Shown piece after piece: positions 43,511 to 53,660 of a stretch of DNA of 64,000 nucleotides. The notes beneath the pieces were generated by a model. The model saw nothing but the letters and a program-made list of their open reading frames with translations, made no database searches and had not been told where the DNA came from. The stretch covers positions 868,001 through 932,000 of the forward strand of contig NZ_JAIGNN010000001.1 of assembly GCF_019711565.1 (NCBI RefSeq), read 5' to 3'. Position numbers and translations under genes: made by a program. The first letter of the stretch is position 1. The number at the start of each line of letters is the position of its first letter. This DNA comes from Qipengyuania proteolytica (GTDB lineage Bacteria > Pseudomonadota > Alphaproteobacteria > Sphingomonadales > Sphingomonadaceae).

Positions 43511-44491
43511 ATGCCGGTGAGGCAGTCGAGATCGGCGGCGATGTTGCTGGCAGGCGCCGCGGCCTGTCTGCTGTCGGCATGTGGCGGATCGGGCGACAAC
43601 TCGCCGGGGCCGCCGCCGACGAGCGGGACACCTGCGCCGTCGCCAACGCCCACCTCCTCGCCCACGCCTTCGCCCACTCCGACACCCGCCCCTACAATCC
43701 CGGCGGGGGTGGGGACCTTCACCTTCGCCAATTGGGCGGGGCCGGCGATCCCGGTGCATTATTACCGGCCCGCGACGGTCACCGCAACGACCCCGGTGCT
43801 GCTGGTCTTCCATGGCACCAGCCGGACCGCCGGCAGCTATCGCGACGCCTGGGTCGATGCCGCGACCGCTGGGCATTACATCGTCCTCGCGCCGGAGTTC
43901 AGCGAGCAGGACTTCCCGGAATCGCTCGCCTATCAGGAAGGCCATGTGCTCGATGCCGCCGGCCAGCTACGCCCGCGCGAGCAATGGAGCTTTGCCGCGA
44001 TCGAACCCTTGTTCGATGCCGTCCGCACCGCCACGGGCACGCAGGTTTCGCGCTATGCGATGTACGGCCATTCGGGCGGGGCGCAGTTCGTCCACCGGTT
44101 CCTGATGCTGATGCCCGAAGCGCGCTATTCACGCGCGATTGCTGCAAATGCCGGCTGGTACACGCTCCCGCAGATGTCGCGGGCGTATCCGGTTGGCCTC
44201 GGCGCAACCCCCGTCACGCGGGACGATCTCGCCGCGGCGCTGCGCAAGCGCCTGATCATCCTGCTGGGGACCGAGGACACCGATCCCAACGATCCCACGC
44301 TGCCCACGTCGAGCGTCGCGATGGAGCAGGGGCCGAACCGGCTCGAGCGGGGGCGGTATTTCTTTGCCCGCGCGCAGGAGGCGGCAGCGGACCAATCCGT
44401 GTCGCTCGTCTGGCGGATCGAATATGTGCAGGGCGTCGGGCACGACAACCGCGGCATGGTCGCCGCGGCGAAGGACCTCGTCTGGAACTGA
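43511..44491 (+). CDS. Secreted lipoprotein serine hydrolase (paralogue 1)
   Basis: A 326-residue alpha/beta-hydrolase with a lipoprotein signal (MPVRQSRSAAMLLAGAAACLLSAC, lipobox LSAC) and a Pro/Thr/Ser-rich linker (about 28-65). The nucleophile is Ser188 in YGHSGGAQF; His311 in GVGHDN is the likely catalytic His. VLLVFHGTSRTAGSYRDAW supplies the oxyanion hole. It resembles polyester/esterase-like hydrolases, but the substrate is unknown. A clear paralogue lies at 48847 (shared EPLFDAV, GHSxGAQFV, AGWYTLP and LERG...FF.RA). Together they bracket the barrel-ABC-DUF1611 genes. It is convergent with the barrel gene, three bases apart. Confidence 0.82.
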   Translation: MPVRQSRSAAMLLAGAAACLLSACGGSGDNSPGPPPTSGTPAPSPTPTSSPTPSPTPTPAPTIPAGVGTFTFANWAGPAIPVHYYRPATVTATTPVLLVFHGTSRTAGSYRDAWVDAATAGHYIVLAPEFSEQDFPESLAYQEGHVLDAAGQLRPREQWSFAAIEPLFDAVRTATGTQVSRYAMYGHSGGAQFVHRFLMLMPEARYSRAIAANAGWYTLPQMSRAYPVGLGATPVTRDDLAAALRKRLIILLGTEDTDPNDPTLPTSSVAMEQGPNRLERGRYFFARAQEAAADQSVSLVWRIEYVQGVGHDNRGMVAAAKDLVWN

Positions 44492-44494
44492 CGC

Positions 44495-45436
44495 CTAGCG
44501 GGCGATCCAGAACCGCTTTTCGAGCGACAGGACCCCGCGATAGACCGTGCGGTCGTAATCGGGGTCGTTCGAATTGCGCCAGATGATCGAGCCACCGCCG
44601 CTCAGCGTCCAGTCGTCGCCGAATTCGTAGGTCAGTTCCACTTCGGGAGCGATCGAGCTGGCGGTGCGCTTTTCGGTGCCGATCAGGCGGAAATCGTTGT
44701 CCCAGTCGCGCCAGCGCAGGCCCAGATCGAGGTCGAGATCGCGCGACAGGCGCACGCGTCCCGCACCGCGCACGGTGACCCGGTCGTAGGTCAGCCGCTC
44801 GATATCGGAATCGATGGCGTCGTAGATCACTTCGGCGAGAACGAAGTTCCCGCGCCCGATGCGATAGCGGTATTCGATTTCCGCCATCGGGCCGTCGCCG
44901 GTGCCGGTATCGCGGTCCTGATAATTGCGCCAACGCCAACCGCCCGTCACGCGCACACGGTGGTTCCCGTCCTGAAAGGCGACGCGCCCTTGCAGGCGGG
45001 CTTCGTCGGCCTCGCGGCTCTCCAGTGTCGACAGCCGCGTGGCGGCGCGTCCGCGCAGGCTCAGCTGCACGGTATCCGAGATGTCCCGGCCATAGGCGAG
45101 GGACAGCGCATTGCTCCACCGGTCGGAGCGTTCCTCGTCCGTGTAGGCGTAATAACCGGTCGATGCGATGGCGTCGAAATGGTTGGCACCGGCGTCGCGG
45201 TCCCATCCCAGTTCGGCACGGAAGAGCCCGCCCGATCGGTCCTCGTCCTCGTTCGCGTCGAAGGACCGGCCGGACGCAGCCACGCCGGTCGCCGAAAGGT
45301 CCAGCCAGGCCCGTTCGCGGACGTCCGTCTCCAGCTCGTCATCCGCGTCCTGCGCCCAGCCGGCGGAGGCAAGGAGGATGCTGGCGAGGGCCGTTGCCCG
45401 TGCCAGGCGACGGGCGTTCACATGCAAAGGTTTCAT
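44495..45436 (-). CDS. Outer-membrane beta-barrel-like protein
   Basis: A 313-residue exported protein with a Sec signal (MKPLHVNARRLARATALASILLASAGWAQ). The mature part is dominated by alternating polar/hydrophobic strands with Arg, Asp, Trp and Tyr at strand ends: HRVRVTGGWRWRNYQDR, AEIEYRYRIGRGNFVLAEVIYD, DLDLDLGLRWRDWDNDFR, ELTYEFGDDWTLSGGGSI. This is the look of a 12-16 strand barrel, although the last residue is Arg, not Phe. The ATG at 45436 begins the signal peptide; the upstream open extension is not coding-like. It lies 98 bases after the ABC exporter and may form its outer-membrane exit (inference). Confidence 0.75.
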   Translation of the reverse strand: MKPLHVNARRLARATALASILLASAGWAQDADDELETDVRERAWLDLSATGVAASGRSFDANEDEDRSGGLFRAELGWDRDAGANHFDAIASTGYYAYTDEERSDRWSNALSLAYGRDISDTVQLSLRGRAATRLSTLESREADEARLQGRVAFQDGNHRVRVTGGWRWRNYQDRDTGTGDGPMAEIEYRYRIGRGNFVLAEVIYDAIDSDIERLTYDRVTVRGAGRVRLSRDLDLDLGLRWRDWDNDFRLIGTEKRTASSIAPEVELTYEFGDDWTLSGGGSIIWRNSNDPDYDRTVYRGVLSLEKRFWIAR

Positions 45437-45534
45437 GGCGTTATCACTAGTCCTGCCGAGTCCGTCACGCAAAGTCGCGGCCGAAGTCGATGGTGGAAAC
45501 CGTGGCCCCCTCCGACGCCGGCCATGATGGCCTG

Positions 45535-47253
45535 TCAGGCAACCGAAGCCAGCCGCAGGAACGCGGGCATGGCAGGCTGGCGATCGCGCAGGTACTGGCT
45601 CGCGGCGATCTCCTCTACCACGGTACCCCGTTCGACCCGCCATACGGTGTCCGCGATGGCAAGGTCGTCCGCGTTCTCGCTGACGCTCAGGATCGTACCG
45701 GCATAGCGTGCGATGACGCTGCGGAAGACCGTGCGAGTGTCGTCGTCCAGTCCGTCCATCGCCTGGTCAAGCAGGAGGATCGGCGGGCTGCCGAGGAGGG
45801 CGCGGGCAAACCGGATACGCTGGCTTGCGCCGCCGGGCAGGTTGGCGCCGCCTTCGGTCAGCCAGAAATCGAGGCCGCCCGGAAGCTCGTTGACGAGGTC
45901 GTTGAGGTGGCAGCTGTCGAGCAGGGCCTGCACGTCCTCGTCGGTCGCGGAAGGATTGCGATAGGTCAGGTTGCGCCGCAGCGTCCCGCGCATGAGCGGA
46001 AGTTGCGGGCTGACCATGCCGACCCGGCGATAGATCGTGTCGAGCTGGCAGGTCGCGAGATCCTGGTCGCCAATCGCCACGGTACCGCTTTCCGGATCGG
46101 CAAGACGGGCTACGAGGCCGAGCACGGTCGACTTGCCCCCGCCGCTCGGGCCGACGAGCGCAACGTGGCGTCCGGCGTCCACCCGTGCCGAGAACGGCGT
46201 GGAGCCGCCCGCCAGCACGACGTTGTCGAAGCAGATAGGGGCACGGCGATGGCGCAGCGGTTCCTGCTCGACGTGCGACGGCGTGCGGCTGGAACTGTTG
46301 AGGAAATCCTCAAGCTTGCTGCGCGAAATCTGCGCGCGGCGCCAGTATTCGTGCGAATTGGCCAGCTGTCGCACGTAGCCGTGCATCAGGCGGATGGCGA
46401 GGAGCGTCACGAACAGCGAGGCAAGGTCGATGTCACCGTTCAGCAGCAGGCGGGTGCCGACCCACAGCGAAATGACCACGGCAGTCCAGCCGGCAAAGTC
46501 GGAAACGCCGCGCAGCATGCCGCGCAGCCGGGCTTCGCGAGACAAAGCCTCAGTCATGTGCTCGCTCTGGCGCGAGAGACGTTGCGTCTCGCCCGCGGTC
46601 CGGCCGAAGACCTGAACGACCGCCAGCGCATGGACCTGCTCGTCGATATTGCTCGTCAGGCGCGAGCGGCGCCGGCGCACCGCCTTGGTCCATTCCTGCA
46701 ACCGCCGGCCGACGAGGGTCGACACGATGGCAAAGCCCAGGAAGGTTGCGGTGATCACCCCTACCAGCAGCAGGCTGAAATAGGCCACTACGCCCAAGCA
46801 GGCCAGCAGCGAGAACACCGCGACAAGGCCGCGCGAGAAACCGCGGGCCAGCCAGGTCCGCAGCATGGTGAGGTCACCGGTGAGCCGCAGGATCAGGCTG
46901 CCGCGCGAGCGGTGGCGGATCTGGTCCGGCGCCATTCCCGTCATGTGGTTGTAGAGGTCCATCCTCAAGCGATGGGTCGCGTTGAAGCTGATCGTTTCCG
47001 AAACCGCGAATTCGGCGCCGCGAAGGATGGCGAAGACCACCGTCGCGCCCGCGAGGACCGCCAGCGGGAACAGCAGCAGGTCCGTCACCCCTTCAACCGC
47101 CGTGGTCTCGAGGATCTGGAGGATCCTGCGGACGGCGAGGATGAGGACACCCGTCGCCGTGGCCGTGGCCAGTGCCATCAGCACGACGATCGCGATCTCC
47201 TTGCGTGTCAGACAGTCGCTGAAACGCAGCTTGCGGCGTGGTTCCTCGCTCAT
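45535..47253 (-). CDS. ABC exporter (fused TMD-NBD) with substituted catalytic residues
   Basis: A 572-residue half-transporter. Six helices span about 15-320. The nucleotide domain has Walker A GPSGGGKST (about 367-375), Q-loop MVSPQLPLMRGTLRRNL, signature LPGGASQRIRFARAL, Walker B ILLLDQAMDGLDD and D-loop. The residue after the Walker B Asp496 is Gln497 instead of the catalytic Glu, and the switch-loop His position is Glu526 (LSVSENAD). Degenerate sites normally pair with a canonical site in a heterodimer, but no second NBD gene is nearby. It overlaps the DUF1611 gene as ATGA. The cargo is unknown. Confidence 0.88.
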   Translation of the reverse strand: MSEEPRRKLRFSDCLTRKEIAIVVLMALATATATGVLILAVRRILQILETTAVEGVTDLLLFPLAVLAGATVVFAILRGAEFAVSETISFNATHRLRMDLYNHMTGMAPDQIRHRSRGSLILRLTGDLTMLRTWLARGFSRGLVAVFSLLACLGVVAYFSLLLVGVITATFLGFAIVSTLVGRRLQEWTKAVRRRRSRLTSNIDEQVHALAVVQVFGRTAGETQRLSRQSEHMTEALSREARLRGMLRGVSDFAGWTAVVISLWVGTRLLLNGDIDLASLFVTLLAIRLMHGYVRQLANSHEYWRRAQISRSKLEDFLNSSSRTPSHVEQEPLRHRRAPICFDNVVLAGGSTPFSARVDAGRHVALVGPSGGGKSTVLGLVARLADPESGTVAIGDQDLATCQLDTIYRRVGMVSPQLPLMRGTLRRNLTYRNPSATDEDVQALLDSCHLNDLVNELPGGLDFWLTEGGANLPGGASQRIRFARALLGSPPILLLDQAMDGLDDDTRTVFRSVIARYAGTILSVSENADDLAIADTVWRVERGTVVEEIAASQYLRDRQPAMPAFLRLASVA

Positions 47254-48542
47254 TGGTCGCTCCAGCCGAAGACGCTCTTGCCGTTCTTGTCGGAAAGCTC
47301 GTGGGGCAGGGGCGCCTCGAGGGTCGCGTCAAGCACTTCCCCGAGGGCGATTTCGGCGGTCTCCAGCTCGCGCTTCGACAGGATGCCGACCGGCAGTGGC
47401 TGCGCGAATTCGCGCAGGGAAAGCGAGGACATCGTCACGCGGCCCGACAGGGCGACGACCGGGAGTCCAAGCTCCTTGAGCACGGCGAGGCCGTGCACCG
47501 CGCCGAGCGAATCGCCCGCTGCGAAAACGATGCGGTCGACGGCTTCCCTGAACACGTCCGACCGGATCAGTTCGCTGTTCTGCGCCTGGAAGATGCCGTC
47601 GGCAATCTCGAGGACCGCCACATCGACCCCTTGAGCGGTGGCATGGGCGAGCAGGTCGACCAGCAGGGTTTCCAGCTCCGCGAGGTTGAGCTTGTATGTG
47701 GCGGAGAAACCGACGTCGGTGAAATCGGCCACCACATGCGCGCCAGCATCGACCATGGCCCAGTAATCGCCGCCCGAACCGGTGCCGGTGACCTTGATCC
47801 CGGCCACCCGCTTGCCGGCAGCCCTCAGGCCGCGGATCAGCGACTTGCAGACCGTGGTCTTGCCCGAATTCATGCCGGTCCCGAGAACCGCGATCGTGCC
47901 GGGACGGTTGGTCCCGGGCATGTCGGTGGTGAGCTTGAGATCGTGCAGATTGATCGGATCGCCACGCAGGTTGCCGAGCAACCCGATCGGGGTGATCTGC
48001 GTGGCCGATCGCATGGCCGCGTTGCGCGACACCATGGTCGCGGCGACGCCCCCGGTGGCGATCAGGTTCGTCGGGCCGAGGTCGAACGGGACCAGCCCTT
48101 CGTACTGATCGGTTGCATAACGGTTGCCGTAGGCCACGATGATCTCGTCGCCCCGGTGGAGGAGCGCCTTGCGGCCGTTCGCGAGTTCGATGCGGCGATG
48201 ATACCGCAGGCGGTCGACCCGTGCGAGGACGAGGTCGCCGGCGCGCGGCCGGATCGGGCCTTCGATCAGGCTGGTAACGTGGGCGAGATCGAGCCGCCGG
48301 GTCGCGAAACCCTGCCGCGCATCGCGCAGGCGCTGCTGTTCTACGGGCGTGATCTTGAGGCGGCGCTTGAGGCCGACCTTGGCTTTGGCGGATGTCGGCA
48401 GTGGCTTTTCGGGTGCGCGGACATCGTCCGGGAAATCCACCAGATCGGCTACCGCCGGATCGGCCAGATCGAGCACCTCGGTAGCATCGTCTTCTGCCAT
48501 GTGCGCATTGCTACGCAGCTTTTCCAAACGCATTGAGCCCAC
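47250..48542 (-). CDS. DUF1611-family P-loop protein
   Basis: A 430-residue protein. The N-terminal 90 residues are charged and not family-typical. The DUF1611 region begins near FATRRLDLAHVTSLIEGP and includes a P-loop GTGMNSGKTT (about residue 220), followed by KVTGTGSGGDYWAMVDAGA and ADGIFQAQNSELI. DgcN, a characterised DUF1611 protein, takes part in D-glutamate breakdown with the epimerase-like DgcA; no dgcA is present here. GTG at 48542 is chosen because AGGGGAAG precedes it; ATG 48533 is possible. The stop overlaps the ABC exporter start (ATGA), so the two are coupled and likely act on the same molecule. Confidence 0.8.
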   Translation of the reverse strand: MGSMRLEKLRSNAHMAEDDATEVLDLADPAVADLVDFPDDVRAPEKPLPTSAKAKVGLKRRLKITPVEQQRLRDARQGFATRRLDLAHVTSLIEGPIRPRAGDLVLARVDRLRYHRRIELANGRKALLHRGDEIIVAYGNRYATDQYEGLVPFDLGPTNLIATGGVAATMVSRNAAMRSATQITPIGLLGNLRGDPINLHDLKLTTDMPGTNRPGTIAVLGTGMNSGKTTVCKSLIRGLRAAGKRVAGIKVTGTGSGGDYWAMVDAGAHVVADFTDVGFSATYKLNLAELETLLVDLLAHATAQGVDVAVLEIADGIFQAQNSELIRSDVFREAVDRIVFAAGDSLGAVHGLAVLKELGLPVVALSGRVTMSSLSLREFAQPLPVGILSKRELETAEIALGEVLDATLEAPLPHELSDKNGKSVFGWSDQ

Positions 48543-48846
48543 GAAACTTCCCCTGTCCAATTTGCGCGCGACTCGATGTTCTGGTGATTATTTCGTTAAA
48601 CTAAGTGTTTACTAAACGGTTTACCAGTAAACTCGATTAGACGAGGCTGGTCGGGGCGCAAGGAGGCTGCGGGCAGCGTCCCAAAATTGGGCGATTCCCT
48701 AGGCGGAAGTAACCGATTGGCGAATTTGTAAAATCTTTCGTCGATATAGCCGCAGGGCGGGTGTTTCGCCTGTTTCGCGGGTTTTGACATGATGCCGGGG
48801 CTGCGGCTAATTGCCATGCGCGCCTTGCGATCCGGGGGCGTTTATC
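48543..48846. other. Divergent intergenic region with AT-rich operator cluster
   Basis: About 300 bases without a gene between DUF1611 (leftward) and the second serine hydrolase (rightward). It is clearly AT-richer than its surroundings around 48570-48760 and holds the palindromes listed at 48607-48632. TTCGTTAAACT and TTTGTAAAAT stretches could be promoter elements for the two directions. I see no small gene in it. Confidence 0.6.
48607..48632. promoter_or_regulatory. Tandem palindromic operator
   Basis: GTTTA-C-TAAAC (48607-48617) and GTTTAC-CA-GTAAAC (48619-48632) are two perfect palindromes one base apart sharing the GTTTA half-site; a further half-like GTTAAAC lies at 48595-48601. Spacing of whole sites is about 13 bp centre to centre. 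This is the form of a site for a dimeric helix-turn-helix repressor between divergent genes. The regulator is not in the window. Confidence 0.7.
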
Positions 48847-49752
48847 GTGCCATCCAAGCTGGAAGGTGTAGTGCTTGATCCGGTCACCCGCCGTCGTTTC
48901 GGATCCCTTGCCGTGACGCTTCTGGCCGGCGCTGCCGCCGCAGGAGCCTGCGCGGGATCGGACGGCTCGCCAGCCGGCTTCGAGCAAGTGGAACTGGACG
49001 GGTGGGGCGGACCGCGCCTGCAGGCTTATTTCCACCGCGCGGACGGCTGGGACGAAAGCTGGCCCGTGGTGATCGTCCTCCACGGCGCCAATCGGAACGT
49101 CGATTACACGGCATCGACCTGGTTGCCTTTGGCCGGGCAAATGCAGGTCATGCCGGTAATCCCGCATTTTAGCGAGCACAGGTTCCGCGGCGATCGCTAT
49201 GCTCTGGGCGGCATCCGGCGTGGATCGATGGGGCCGAAATCGGCATTCAACGCCATCGAACCCCTGTTCGACGCCGTGTGCGACGCGACCGGCAGTCGCA
49301 GCCCGCGTTATTCGCTGTTCGGCCATTCCGCCGGCGCCCAGTTCGTGGAGCGGTTCCTGCTGTTCAACCCCGATGCCCGGGTCGCCCGTTCGGTGATGTC
49401 GATGGCCGGATGGTACACTCTGCCCGATACGCGGCTGCCGTGGCCCTACGGTCTGGCGCAGGTCTCGCTCGGAGAAGATTCGTTCGCGCGCCTGCTCGCG
49501 CGCGAGTGCATGGTCGTGCTGGGCGTCGAGGACGACGATCCGAGTGACGAGCGCCTGCGCCGCACCTCGCTCGCAAGGCGGCAGGGCGCCCACCGGCTGG
49601 AACGCGGGCTCAATTTCTTCTCCCGCGCGACCCGCTTCGCCGAGATAAACGGATTGCCGATGAAGTGGCAGCTCCGCGTCCTGTCGGACGTCGACCACGA
49701 CAGTCGCGCCGCGGCTATCGCCAGTGCGGAGTGGCTCGCCAACGGCGCGTGA
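48847..49752 (+). CDS. Tat-signal serine hydrolase (paralogue 2)
   Basis: A roughly 301-residue alpha/beta-hydrolase. The N-terminus carries a twin-arginine motif (TRRRFGSL) and a hydrophobic stretch ending AAAAGACAG, so export is by Tat, unlike the Sec lipoprotein paralogue at 43511. The nucleophile is Ser161 in FGHSAGAQF; His284 is in DVDHDS. VVIVLHGANRNVDY forms the oxyanion region. Starts at GTG 48847 (after GGGGG) or GTG 48871 (after GGAAGG) are both plausible. Its promoter region carries the palindromes at 48607-48632. It is convergent with the CapA gene, two bases apart. Confidence 0.8.
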   Translation: MPSKLEGVVLDPVTRRRFGSLAVTLLAGAAAAGACAGSDGSPAGFEQVELDGWGGPRLQAYFHRADGWDESWPVVIVLHGANRNVDYTASTWLPLAGQMQVMPVIPHFSEHRFRGDRYALGGIRRGSMGPKSAFNAIEPLFDAVCDATGSRSPRYSLFGHSAGAQFVERFLLFNPDARVARSVMSMAGWYTLPDTRLPWPYGLAQVSLGEDSFARLLARECMVVLGVEDDDPSDERLRRTSLARRQGAHRLERGLNFFSRATRFAEINGLPMKWQLRVLSDVDHDSRAAAIASAEWLANGA

Positions 49753-49754
49753 GG

Positions 49755-50936
49755 CTACCGGCTCGGTTCGAGCTCGTAATAGGCACCCAGTTCGGTCTCG
49801 CCGAAGGTCCCCGCCAGCCCGTTGGAGCCCTCGCGCGCCTGGATCGCACTCATTACCCTGCGGGCTTCGCGAATGTCGACCGGACGGGCCTGGAAGCCGG
49901 TGGTGCGGTTGTTCGCGGCAATCGGGAACAGACGCACGCGCGGCGCGCTGCCCTTCTCTCCCGGGAATGCCAGTTGCGCGGCAAACCCGTAGGGCTGCAC
50001 CTTGGTGAAATCCTTGTACCGGCCGGGCGCGAGGAAGATGAAATTGCCGAGCCCGTACACGATCCACTTGCCGCGATACCGCTCGATCTCCTGCACCGTG
50101 TGCGCATGATGGCCGAGCACCATGTCGGCACCTGCATCGATCAGGGCGCGGCCCAGTTCGATTTCCTTGGTGTAGACCCATGCATAGTTGCGCCCCCAAT
50201 GCGGATAGGCGATGACGAACAGATCAGGATACTGAGCGCGCAGGCGGGCAATTTCTCCGCGCAAGTATTTCGGGTCGACCGGCGCGAGGCCGGGCGCATC
50301 GGCTCCGGCGTAGGAATCGAATCCATCTGGCGCCGGAATGTTGGGCGCAAACCCTGCGAAGACGGCCACCGCCGCTTGGGATCCATCGGCCCGGTCGAAA
50401 GTGTAGACGAAGGGCGCGCGCGCCTCTGCGAGATCGGCGCCGCCACCGAAATGGGCCGTGCCTTGTGCGTCTAGTTCGGCGATGGTCTGTTCGAGGCCGG
50501 CCACGCCCTGGTCCATGCCGTGGTTGTTCGCCAGGCTGACCACGTCGATCCCGGCGAATTTGATCGCGCCGGCGGCTTCCTCGGGCCGCGACCAGTGCAG
50601 ATATTCGCGCGTTGCGGCGAGCGGATTGTCCGGCTGCGGGAGCGACAGCGGCCCTTCGAGATTGGCGATGGTCAGGTCCGCGTCTGCGATCAGCGGCATC
50701 AATCCCTTGAGGCTGTCGCGATAGCGCCCCTCGAACGTATGCGGGCCGTCCTTGAGCCGCCCATCGGCAGTTCGCTCGTAGCTCTCGGCAAAATGGAGGT
50801 CGCCGCCGACGAGGATGGTTGTGGCGGGGGGAGAGGCGGGTTCGTCGGTCGCGGCGGGGCCGCAGGCGGATATGGCGCCCACGGCAAGGGCAAAGAGCGC
50901 CCGGCGCATCCAGCTTGCGTAGCGGCTTTGCATCAT
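49755..50936 (-). CDS. CapA-like metallophosphatase lipoprotein
   Basis: A 393-residue CapA/PgsA-family protein with a lipoprotein signal (MRRALFALAVGAISAC, lipobox ISAC). Family motifs appear in order: LVGGDLHFAES, LEGPLSLP, SLANNHGMDQG, IAYPHWGRNYAW, DMVLGHHAHTVQEIERYRGKWIVYGLGNFIF. CapA proteins act in poly-gamma-glutamate capsule systems, though many lone homologues have no known role, and no pgsB/pgsC ligase genes are present. Two adjacent ATGs (50936 and 50933) follow a GAGGGGGGAG run. Proximity to a DUF1611 protein related to D-glutamate metabolism and an exporter is suggestive only. Confidence 0.82.
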   Translation of the reverse strand: MMQSRYASWMRRALFALAVGAISACGPAATDEPASPPATTILVGGDLHFAESYERTADGRLKDGPHTFEGRYRDSLKGLMPLIADADLTIANLEGPLSLPQPDNPLAATREYLHWSRPEEAAGAIKFAGIDVVSLANNHGMDQGVAGLEQTIAELDAQGTAHFGGGADLAEARAPFVYTFDRADGSQAAVAVFAGFAPNIPAPDGFDSYAGADAPGLAPVDPKYLRGEIARLRAQYPDLFVIAYPHWGRNYAWVYTKEIELGRALIDAGADMVLGHHAHTVQEIERYRGKWIVYGLGNFIFLAPGRYKDFTKVQPYGFAAQLAFPGEKGSAPRVRLFPIAANNRTTGFQARPVDIREARRVMSAIQAREGSNGLAGTFGETELGAYYELEPSR

Positions 50937-51076
50937 CTCCCCCCCTCTTCGATCATCGGGCAGACAGGGGTGGACTATCGGACCGGCTTTGGAAAGGGCC
51001 GGAGGCCGTCGAACCTGCCGCCGACCCATAGCAAGACAGGTGCGGCGCCAAGCGGTTGGATGCCGTAGCAGCCGGC

Positions 51077-53026
<1,950 letters not shown>

Positions 53027-53166
53027 CGGGGGCTCTCCTGCGTAATCCTTATCCGCCGGTTATTCAGAACCGGACGCGGCACCGCAAGGGCGAAAACGCC
53101 CGATTCTTGCTGTGTTAAGGCTCCCGGTGTAGAAGGCGGGCAACGACCAGCAAGCGGGAAGCAGAC

Positions 53167-53589
53167 ATGCGCAAGGTTCTCATCGGTGTTGCGGCCATGG
53201 CGACGCTCCTGACGGGCGGTGCTACGGCGTTCGCCCAGAACGAAGCTGACCAGGCGATCGCATCCGACCAGACAGGCGCGCTAGATGCGCCGGAAACGTG
53301 GAACTGCCGCAAGATCCAGCCCGAATATTCGGACTGGCTGGAGGATGGCAACGCGCCCGAAAGCTGGCGCTATGTCGGCAAGACCTATCGCGATGTCGCG
53401 ACCGGGGAAACCTACACCTGGCAGGATTGGCTCGACTGGGCCGACCGCGCCAATTGCGCCGCGCTGGCCGATCCGGGGACGACCGCCGGTGCATCGCAAA
53501 GCAGGCTACTGATCGGCGCGGCGATCACTGCGTTCGGGACCGGACTGATCGGGGCGAGCGGCGGGTCGGGGCCCAAAAGCCCGGGCTGA
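53167..53589 (+). CDS. Small secreted protein, function unknown
   Basis: A 140-residue protein with a Sec signal (MRKVLIGVAAMATLLTGGATAFAQ). The mature region is acidic and aromatic, with Cys in WNCRKIQPEYSDWLEDG and RANCAALADPG that may form a disulfide. A short hydrophobic, Gly-rich stretch (LLIGAAITAFGTGLIGASGG) closes the protein. No family is recognised. A strong bidirectional terminator follows 20 bases after the stop, supporting a real monocistronic gene divergent from acs. Confidence 0.72.
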   Translation: MRKVLIGVAAMATLLTGGATAFAQNEADQAIASDQTGALDAPETWNCRKIQPEYSDWLEDGNAPESWRYVGKTYRDVATGETYTWQDWLDWADRANCAALADPGTTAGASQSRLLIGAAITAFGTGLIGASGGSGPKSPG

Positions 53590-53608
53590 TCGCGGCCCGA
53601 CCCGCACG

Positions 53609-53640
53609 AAAAAAGGGGCGCCTTGCGGGGCGCCCCTTTT
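53609..53640. terminator. Bidirectional rho-independent terminator
   Basis: A run of six A residues, GGGGCGCC (53615-53622), loop TTGCGG, GGCGCCCC (53629-53636) and TTTT. The stem is 8 bp of G-C pairs with A-T extension, serving the rightward secreted-protein gene and the leftward cysNC. Confidence 0.93.
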
Positions 53641-53660
53641 CGTTTGTCAGTGGCCGGTGA

